A DNA stretch of 64,000 nucleotides, from positions 39,623,503 to 39,687,502 of the forward strand of contig CP136065.1 of the NCBI GenBank assembly GCA_032622095.1, given 5' to 3'. Position numbers and translations under genes: made by a program. Source of the stretch: Siphonodentalium dalli. Its lineage: Eukaryota > Mollusca > Scaphopoda > Gadilida > Siphonodentaliidae. Shown one piece after another: positions 33,762 to 44,994 of this stretch (its first letter is position 1; each line of letters begins with the position of its first letter). The notes under the pieces were generated by a model. That model did not search any database. It had not been told where the DNA came from and saw only the letters and a program-made list of their open reading frames with translations.

Positions 33762-36700
33762 CTAGAAGGTGACCCGACTTCGTCCGGGTTTGACCTTGAA
33801 TTGTCTATTTTGAAGGCCAAGGTCAAGTGGGGGTCACGATTTGACCCGTCCAAAACACAGTGCCCGAACAAAAGTACCCGACAAAAGTACCCGTCGAAAT
33901 CCATCCGGTTTTATCCGATTTGACCTTAAATTGACCATTTTGAAGGTCAGGTGGGGTCAAACACCAACACCCCAAAAATAGTGAAAATCGGCCCAGCGGA
34001 TACAGGGAAATCGGCCCAGCGGATACCGAGATACCCTATGCATCAAATTTCGTCCGTAAAAATCCGCCAGTTTAACCCGATTTGATTTCCACTCAAGTAT
34101 ATAAACGCGCCTCATACACACACGCTCATTAATTATCAAGTTTCAACGTAAAGACAAGAAACCCATAGTCAGAAATGGTAACGCCACCAAGATCATATTA
34201 TTAGCCATAAATATAAATTATAATACAATTATTCTATAAACTAGCTTTCAAATTTTATGTGGGAAATTTGCATACTTCTATATTTCAAGTTTTCCCGTTT
34301 CTCGTGTTATACATTACTTTCTTCAAACTGTCTTCTTTATTACACAAGCTGATGGGCCCGACTTCGTCCGGGATGTTTCCCATCTGATTTCCGCCGAAAG
34401 GCGCGATTTGACCTTTAATTGACTATTTCGAAAGTCAAGGTCAGGTCAGGGTCATGATTTGACCCGTCCAAAACACCCCCACCCGGAGAAAAGTACCACT
34501 AGGTATCAAATTTCGTCGAAATCCGTCGGTTTTACCCCACATGACCTTTAATTAACAATTTTGAAGGTCAAGGTAAGGTCGGAGTCATGATTTGACCCGT
34601 CCAAAACACTCCCCCGACTAAAGCACCCATAGGTATCAAATTTCGTCGAAATCCATCCATTTTACCCGATTTGACCTTTGATTGGCCACATTGAAGGTCA
34701 AGGTCACGCCGATGTCACGATTTGACCCGTTCAAAAGTATCCCTAGGTATCAAATTTCGCCGAAATTTGTCCGTTTTACCCAAATTGACCTTGCATTGAC
34801 AGTTTTAAAGGTCAAGGTCAGGTCGGGCTCACGATTTGATCCGTCCAAAACACTTCCCGGACACAAATACCCATAAGTATCAAATTACGTTGAAATCTAT
34901 GGAAAGCCGAAGAGGACATGTTAGTTGCTAATTGCTAGATATACGACGCACGACTTGTCGCGGTATTTAAAGGTACTCAACCCGTAAAGAGGGTCCCCAT
35001 CTCAACAGATTCCAACAACAACAATCCGATCAGAGGGTCCTATATTACTATTTCTTTGGCTTTGGGGGTAACAAATATTTGATTCGAGTCGAGGAACCCA
35101 TCAAACAAAGCTCAGAGTTATTAGATATTGATTTTTCAAATTTGTTATGTTCTCGAGATGAGTACTAATAACTGCCGTAATCTGCTCTGGATGTGTACTC
35201 CAAATCTATTCAAACAGACAAGGATGAATAACTCTAAAACCAAGTGGTAATTTTAACGCAATTTTGACTGAGTTCTGGGCCAGATAGTATTCCCGATAAT
35301 GAAAAATAATAGATTTCTAAAATCGATATCTAACAAATCTGAGCTTTGATGGGTGACTTCCTCGACTCGAATCAAATATTTTTGACCCCCGAAGCCATTG
35401 AAATAGTAATTGAGAGGAGGTGTTTCAAACTAGGAGATAGAAGGATTCTGCGTTTCAAATGGTGATGAATTATAGTAATTTATTCAAATTTTATGGCATA
35501 AATTGTTATTAAAACTGTATATACTATAACAAAAATTAATGACTCGAAAATTAAGTGGGCCTTTAAACATAGTCACAATTGCAGTTAGGCTCATCTCATA
35601 CTCGTTTAATCAGCGATATTCTGCTGCGCAGTTTGTTATAGTTCCCAGTATTCATTGAGCGTTATAGCCCCACTGTTATAATTCGCCTTTAGCAGGCGTA
35701 CTCTTGCCTCAGATTATTGAGATATTAGGTCACACGTAATGACATTAAATCGCATGGAAACATAGCAATTGTGTGGGCTGCTTGGCGTGAATATTTAATG
35801 AGAAATAAAGTCATACGTAATGACATTAAACTCAAGAAAACCCGCGAAAACAAAACAAAATCACATTTAATGTTTTAAGTTATTTCCTTCATAAAAAGAA
35901 TCTTCGTGATAATGAATCCTCCCAATACTTTAGAATATATAATTAACCTTAAAATAACAAAAACCTTCGGAATACAGAACCTTCGGAATAACGAACCTTC
36001 TGATTGGTGAACCTTCGGAATAGCGAACATTCAGAGAAATTTCGGAATAGTAGACATTCTGGATAGTGAACCTTCGGAATAGAGACATGCCCCCAATATT
36101 CATATTATATGCCCAGAGTTCAAGGTATGGGCCCATAAAATCCTAAATTTGTCCCTTAAAATATTGAACTCCAAATTGGAGCCCACACAGAACATCACTT
36201 AAGTCAACTGTACCTGTGTCATGTCCCAATGCGGGAGGGTCCACAATATACCACAACATTCATATTATATGCCAAGAATTCAAAAGTATGGGCCCACGTA
36301 CTAGTAATGACATTAAATCTCAAGAAAACCCGCGAAAACAAAACAAAATCACATTTAATGTTCTAAGTTAAGTTATTTCCTCCTGTATCTGTATCGGTAT
36401 GCGCGCAGGATCAGTTCGGATGTGAGCGCACACTCCGTAAAAAGAATCTTTGTGATAATGAACCCTCTCAAATTAGTCTCAATACTTTAGAATATAGAAT
36501 TAACCTAAAAATAACAAAAACCTTCGGAATAGCGGACCTTCGGGATAGCGAACCTTCATAATAGAAACATGCCCCCACAAGTACACCGGTGACGTAAACA
36601 CATGTGCTAATCTGTGTTGTACTATCGTGACTCTATCGGTTTATACTCAGTACGAAATAACCATAATAATACAGTCGCCCAGTGGATTATCGATCGACCA

Positions 36701-39700
36701 CAGAATATGAAAATCTGCGTACCAAGCAACACCACGGTGTGGCGTAATAAACAAGAAAACTAAGATGCATGCATCAGGTCAGCCATGAACTATTTAGCAT
36801 AGAATAATTCAGTTCGGTTGCAGTTTCACAACGTTACAACTGACATACGATTACACAAGACGAACCTTGAATGTGGAACTATGTAAGAGTGAATATTAAT
36901 GTTCTAAATCCCATGTTTCACCTTTAGTGGTAATGGGGTCGTACTTTATTAACACGCAAGTAGTGTAATTAAGTACGGGTAATTAGAAGTAACAAATCGT
37001 TTAGTTTCTATCGTATCGGCTAAAAGGGGTGAGCAGATTGCTGATGATGAATGCTCTCGTTAGCTGCCAATATAATGTGCATATTTGCCCCGTTACGTTT
37101 ATACACTGTAGCATTGGCGGGCCAGAGTGTGTTGACATGTTAAGTGTTTGGTTCATTAATAACAGATCAGCAGGGATTTGTCGTGATAACGTATACGTGG
37201 AAATATGCTACATAAACGGTTAAATTAACGGTTGATCTATTACACCACCGTGTATACTCGGTTTAAATAGGTATATTATATAGGGACGTGTGCTCAATTT
37301 TGGTGCGGACCGATGATCAAAAACAAATCAGAGGTAAATGTCGGCGGGCGGGAGGGCCATTTTTTCAATAATTTTTAAAGAAATTGAACAGTTGCAGCAG
37401 CAGCAAAAAAAAGGGTGTACAATTGGCAAATGATGAGGGGCGGCGTGACGTGTAACTAGGATTGAAATTAGATATGCAATTTGGAGATTATTGGATGAGG
37501 GATGTTATATTAATTATATTAAAGGGACGAGGGGGCTTAGTTGTTGAAAATATTCATATTTGTTCCAAACACCGTAAACAGAAAAATATTAAAACGCATA
37601 CATTTTGGTTCAAATATACGATCACTATCGCGTAAACATCATGCTCACATAAAGACCTACTAAATTTTACCTAAACAAGAGTCTGATTGTGTTATAGAAG
37701 GCAGCACAATGCTACTGGCTAATCACACACAAATGGTATAAACGCTCTTTATTATTTCCAAATAAGGAATTGAGCAACAAAGAACGCTCTTTATGTTTAC
37801 CATCATAATATAAAGAAACACCAAGAAAGTAACTTTTTATGCTTTGTTTACATAACAATCGTCAAATTTACGACAATAACATACTGTTTATGAGATATTT
37901 CTCATTTGTATATTAATAAAGTATGTCTATATTTGAATATTATTTTCGTTTGTAGCGGTTTTTGACAGGTGGAAATATGTTCACAGGATACCCACCAAGG
38001 CCTTCCGTACCTTTAAGGTATACTGCAACTTTTTTTCTTGTCAATAGCAGAATACATAATGCTATTAAGAAGTGACACAAAACACAGAACATTTTTTTAA
38101 TTATAAGTATTGAGCAGTGAGAAATATTTGAGTCGAGGAAACCAGTAACGAAAGGCGATATTAACATGATTTCTGTCAGCGAATAATTGTTTACGTTCCA
38201 ATGAATATTAAAATCTACTGAAAACAAACTGCTAATGGGTGCCAGACTTTCATAAACACAAATTATGTATTAATGGTGTAACGACATATTTCGTTCTTAA
38301 TTGTCTAAACAAAATAGGGGATGGGGATGTTTGGATCTCTAGTTTAACGACATTTTTCGGTCTTTGTAGTTTAACGACATTTTTCGGTCTTTACTAGTTT
38401 AATGACATTTTTCGGTCTTTATAATATCTCAAGATATAGGGGGTATTTGGATCTCTAGTTTAACGACATTTTTCGGTCTTTATAGTTTAACGACATTCTC
38501 GGTCTTTAATATTTCAAGATATAGGGGCCCTTAGTGGGTATTTGGATCTCTAGTTTAACGACATTTTTCGGTCTTTGATAGCAAAATGGAAGAAGTACAT
38601 CTTTGGAAAGATGTGGTGGCCCTAAAAAGGAAAGTTGTTTGGTGATCTTGAAATGCAGTTTTTCTGAACAGTCTTCCTTGATTAAAGTGATGTGAAACAC
38701 TCCGGCAGACAACGGACAGAGTGATCAAATAGAAATTAAGAATAATCTTTCTCAAAGTAGTTATTTGTTACGAATATTAATCTAAATGGATGATACACAA
38801 CGTCATTCTTATATATTAGTTAAATGCAATGACTCTCGATGGCGAAATCATTTTTGTTTAATTATAGCCGATAGTTGCGCCCCGAATCGAGATGTAAATA
38901 TTTACAATTTGGAGTAGTTCAGACGATGTTCTCTATGAAGTGGTGTGGTAAATGTTTTTGGAAATTTTCAGTGATGTTAGTAGAATGATAACATTCCCCA
39001 GGTTGGCAAAGTGCCTGAGCACTAACTTATCAATTTCTCGCACCCGAAAAAGTCCATAACAAGTCCATAATATGTCTTTAAGCATATATATAAATCTCCG
39101 AAAACCAAAATTCTAAAGCATTAAACGATTTCTTGAAATGCAGTTTTTCTGAACAGTCTTCCTTGATTAAAGTGATGTGAAACACTCCGGCAGACACCGG
39201 GCAGAGTGATCAAATAGAAATTAAGAATAATCTTTCTCAAAGTAGTTATTCGTTACGAATATTAATCCAAATGGATGATACACAACGTCACAATATGTCA
39301 CAATATGTCTTTAAGCATATATATAAATCTCCGAAAACAAAAATTCTAAAGCATTAAACGATTTGCTATATTTCCAGGGCATATATTTCATCTGATTTTG
39401 CGAGAATCCATATATACTTTTTCACGAGAATCCAGGGTAATTTGCGAGAATATTTACGAGAATCTAGATTTGGATTCTCGCCGAAATATAAGCCCTGATT
39501 TCACTCTGAAGTGTGCCTAAATGGCATAAATTGTACCGTGGTTCCCATGTTCGCCAAAGTGGCATAAATTTATTTCAGGATAATACTAATTTTAGACATT
39601 CATTTATATCACTGATATCAGGACAATAAATAGCCATTTCCATTGCATGGAACAAAGAGCGTTATTGTTTATCGGTGTTGTTTTTGGAAGTGGTGGTAGT

Positions 39701-42700
39701 TAAATTTTATACATTTCGACCCCCAATAAGTATTATTAACAAGCGTGACATGACATCATTGACGAAGATAATTAACACCGATCTACAAGCAATTAAAGTC
39801 TTAAAATGAGCTAAAATTTAACATTTTCTTTAAAAAATTTACATTTTTATCTCTCGCGACATAATTGTCACCAATAAAAACAAATTTGATTCATCGTGGA
39901 AGTTAGTCGGTAACTATAAATAATGTCACCATTCAACTGAATGTTGTTGAGCATATTTCAACCAATTTTGGAAGTTTAAATGAATATTTTCTTCACACGC
40001 AAATTTTGGTCCCAACGAAGCAGGCCAAAATCCTGAAATTTGTCAATTTGAAATTGACAAATTTCAGGATTTTGGCCTGCTTCGTTGGGACCAACATTTG
40101 TTGTGCACACTCAAGAAACGTCTACCGACACTCGCTAGGCCAAATTATGCCATGACCATGCTATAAACTAGCTTGAAATTGGCAAAACAATGAATTTGTT
40201 TTGGTTGAAAAAATTTACATGGGAATTTGGAATCTCCAGTCCATAGGCATAGAGAACGATTATTTTTCGATAAAAACGAAAATAATGCGAAATGAAAGTC
40301 GGCACTCGTCAGAATGGTGCAGAATAACATACGAGTCTTGTTATATGCGAAAATTTGACCTCATTCGATAAATTAGTCTCGTAATTAAGGAATCAATGGC
40401 GCTCGGACATGTGGAATTCCGTCGCACTGTTAGTGTTACTGTACATGGCAGACGCAATTTTGAAATGTAAACACGCATCAAACATGCATCAAATTTCCCT
40501 TTTGTGAGAATAACAAAAGCGCAACCTTGATCAAAGTAATACAATACACAACAACACATAGAATAAAACTGATATAAACACGGTATATGTGAGAATAAGA
40601 CGCGTATTCAGACGTGGAATTTGACAACATTTCTTCGCTTCGACGCTATAAATATATCTGATCCAGATAACCGAGATGCATCTAACTGATTTGAAACAAA
40701 TACCAAGCAATAATCTTAACGTTTCATAATCGAACTGCGGACCTGATAATTATCGAAATATGTAGGCGAAATAATTTTTAATTAATTAATCACATGATAG
40801 AGACATCAACACACTCTTAAAGACGCAATACAGCGCCATTTAATGTCATTATTTAACTGGGTCGGTGTTTGTTGTTATCATTATTGCTTCGTTTTTCGCA
40901 AGACCATTGTATCTGTTTTGCGCAAGTCACTTTCCATATTTGGAATTTCCATATATGGGATTTGTGTTAACCTCAATACCGATCAAGTTATCTTAGCATA
41001 AACATAAAATATATTGTAATTTATGCAACTACGACCCTGGTAACCCTGATAACTAATAAAATATACCGGCCAATTCATTTTAAGATCGTTATTTCACTTT
41101 GCTTTAGGCATAAATACACTCTTAAACGCACATAAACGACCCATTGGCGTTAAATTAAATATACTCGGTATTTATTAGTATTAGTTTTTTATTGCTCAGT
41201 ATAGAGTTAGACCCTTGACACCTGTCAATATATTTGGGCTGAATTCATATGATGCGGTATTATTCCTCGAAATAAACAACAAAGCCGTCGTTACTTCGAA
41301 ATGTCGTTTGGGCTAACATTTACACAAATCCTCCGTGTGTTCTCCTCAATTGACACACAGGTTCTCAGTCGACACACAGGTTATCCCAGAAACAGGTGTG
41401 AAATAAACAGCCAAGGTTTGGCTGAAATTACCATCGGTGCCCGAGATATCGCCAAGACTCAAGTATATAAACGCGCCTCATATACACACGCTCATTAATT
41501 ATCAAGTTTCAACGTAAAGATAAATTACCATCGGTGCCCGAGATATCGCCAAGACGTCTGAAACAGTCAAATGCATCGGCCGGTTAAGCGTTAACGTGAT
41601 CTAACGTTATGAACTCTAACGACGTCATAGAAGTTACGCATTGTTTTTATCCTGATGGAAGATAGTACCACTTCTTCTTGATAATTGAGGCAGATAACTA
41701 AAACGGATACATACGCATTATATATCGTTGGAAAGAGGAAACACGAAAGATTCTCACAGTGTCATTATTATGACTGGCATTTAATTATTCGCGCTGTTTC
41801 GAATCGATTTGTAAGCACCGAACTCAAACGAAAGTCCCGTAACACAGCGTAAAAACAGATTTGACCTCGGCACGTGAAAAGTTGAGCTCGGATCTGAAAA
41901 TCAATAGGCCTATGTTACTCCTGACCCGAAAATACCCTCACATACCAAGTTTCATCGAAATCGGGTGGGCCGTTTTCGAGTTCATCGATTACACACACAC
42001 ACACACAAACAAACAAACAGATCTTCCAAAATATATAATAGACTAGCCGATGAGCCCGACGTTGTCCGGGCTATTCAAAAACCAAATTTCAAGTGGATAG
42101 CTCTACCCGTTTCCGAGATCTGGTCTGCGCATGCGCGAAGCTGGCGTCGCACGGGCTCGGCGACCCGATAAAATTCGTATCCGGGGCAAGATACATTCAC
42201 ATAGCAAATTTCAAGTCGATAGCTCCACCCGTTTCCGAGATCTCGTCTGCGCATGCGCGAAGCGGGCGCCGCACGGGGTCGCCAATACGACAACGTTCAC
42301 CGCCTGGTCAAACTACACACACGTTCCAAGTTTCGTCCCGATCGGTCGAGAATCGTAGATTTGTATAAATGACAGACAGACAAACAAACATACAGACAGA
42401 GGTCTTCAAAATATATATGAGATTTGCGAACGCCTGTATGTCGGTTATATGCATTAACATGTGACCATCTAGATGGCTCCCAGCGGGGTCTAACTGGGGT
42501 ATCATAAATCTTTATGAGGAAGATAATGGTGCAGTTTAAAAAAATTATAAAGTGAGGCTATCGGAGACAGGGATGGAAAGAGGAGGGCCACTAGTTGATA
42601 AATGTTTTTCGTCACCGATTTCATCCAAACTTATAGTCATCTGCGTAATATACTATAAATGTGTGGTTTAAAGATACATTGTTCCGTCTGTGATTTTGGG

Positions 42701-44913
42701 GAGGAACGTGAAAATTTATATAAACTTTTATCGACAATTTCCACTGATCATATAGCCATCTCCATACTATATATACGAGGAGTCTAATGGTAGAGCGCAA
42801 ATATTCTGAAGTGGTGCCGTGAGTGTCAGGAATGGGGGTAAGTCGGGAGGGAGTTTAAAATCCTCCACTCAAAAGAGACGTTATGTACACCATTATTTAT
42901 AATAACAAAATAATTTGTTGTCGCCTATTTCCACCAAACTTATATATAGGTTACAATACACCAAATACAAATTAGTAGAGTGATTTCCCCTGGGACCCCC
43001 AAGCTAGGATCAGCATAAAACAAAAATCCTGGCAGCTGAATGGTCAATGATACATGGATGAAAATCGCACGAAAAAATGCACAAACGCGTTTCCCGACTA
43101 GAAACATGAAATATAGCCACATGGTGAACAGTTACGGCTGTCAAATTGGCGAATAATTTATGGGAGGGGTTGGTGTTTTTTTCGATGGCATTTGTTTCTC
43201 AATTTTAAGGGTAGTGTGACGTTTGTCAAACTGCAGCGAGGTGCGATTCGTTGACAAGTACTTTTGAGCACATTGTCTTGTGTCTAAAAGGGCGTTCTTC
43301 AATTTTTGATACTCGTGCATGCAGGGTCAAATCTTTCCTGCGAATACAGGCCAGCGGGATTTGTTAACACTGAGGCCTATATGCAAATCATTTGGTGTAT
43401 TGTAACCTATAGACATCTCCGCGATATACGAAGAGTCTAATGGTGTAGTTTATATTTTCTGTAGTGGCATCGTCCGGATCAGGGATGGGGTTGGTGGAGA
43501 GGGATGCACACAATACTGTTTGTCACCGATTTCTACTAACCTTACGTCAGGCATTTTCATTATATATGGAATCTTTTATAATGTTGTGGTTCAAGTTGTC
43601 ATGCACATAATAGTGGAGTAGTGGTTTGAGCGCGGTGCTCGAGATCTTCTCCTCTCATTCACCTACATATAATACGCATATCCATGGCATGAGTAGTTTT
43701 TTCGAAGTGGTGCAGTTCGGGTCAGGAGGAGGGGGCACCACAGTTAATTTGTTTTCACCAGATTTCCCTGCAAACGTATGCCGATATATAGGCATCTTCA
43801 CGATACACTAGGTATTAAATGGTGTGGTTTAACGTTCATAAAGTTATGCTGTCAACGCCAGGAATTAAGGTCGAGGAAGGGGCACCGAAATAGGTATAAA
43901 ATGATCGCCGACTTCACAAAACTTATACATGGTCATCTCCCTCCATGTGGCTTAAGTACTTATAAGTGACGCCGGCCAAGTCAGGGATGGAGATCTGGTA
44001 CCATACAGTTAAGGATACGGGTTAATAATTGACAACGATACGGATATATAGAGGGCCCCCAGTTGATAGCGGAATTTACTAAACGAACCAATACATAGAG
44101 TTGTATATTCTATTTATTACATGATCCAAAATCTCGATAGAACATAACTAATCAACAAATGGGACGTGAAACTAACATCGGCTTCTATAAGGCATGCGAT
44201 GACGTTTCACATAACTACGCGTTGTTTTCCCGCGTAAAGAAATAGTCCCATATAAATAAAGACACTTTGACGTATTTAATGGCGAATATTTAATGAAATA
44301 ACTTTTCAAACTCTTCAATCATTAGAGTTTGTTGGAAATATATTGGAAGTCATAGTATTTTGAGACGTAGCGTACGGAATGTAAACAGACGACAGACCGG
44401 AAGTCAAAGGTCACCTGGTACTATTTCCTGTTATGCAACGAACGTTTCATATAACAATTTATATAATGGGTTTATTGAATGAAATAGGTGTAGGATCATG
44501 TAATACATACACATACATATATCCTGCATATTCTTTGTTTAAACATACTTTATTCCAACACAAAGACAATACATACATATACATAAACGTAACAAATTAA
44601 TAGTATAGTTGACATAAAATTGTTGGTGTATATGTTATCGGAGATTTGCAGGTATGTTATATCGGTTTGAAACGGAGACGACATTAAGCTATAAGCTTTT
44701 TTTGGTCGTTCCGCCCACTTAGAAAGATGATACCCAATATTCTTAAAATGGTAATATGTATACAAGATATTGGTACCATGCTGTCTCATGAATACCTCAT
44801 TCAGACAGCATGGGACCAATATCTTGTATCTGGTCGTTGCTATTTGATTGGGTTTTTTCTTGTGCGCTGTATATTTGTTAGCCGATAGAACACATAAATA
44901 GTTTTTGTTACTT

Positions 44914-44994
<81 letters not shown>

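Noticed and set aside
42043-42090. Hammerhead ribozyme suggested by CCGATGAGCCCGACG...GTCCGGGC
   Set aside because: The conserved GAAA after stem II and a placed cleavage site are missing; the motif is just the hairpin at the 5' end of an interspersed repeat family.
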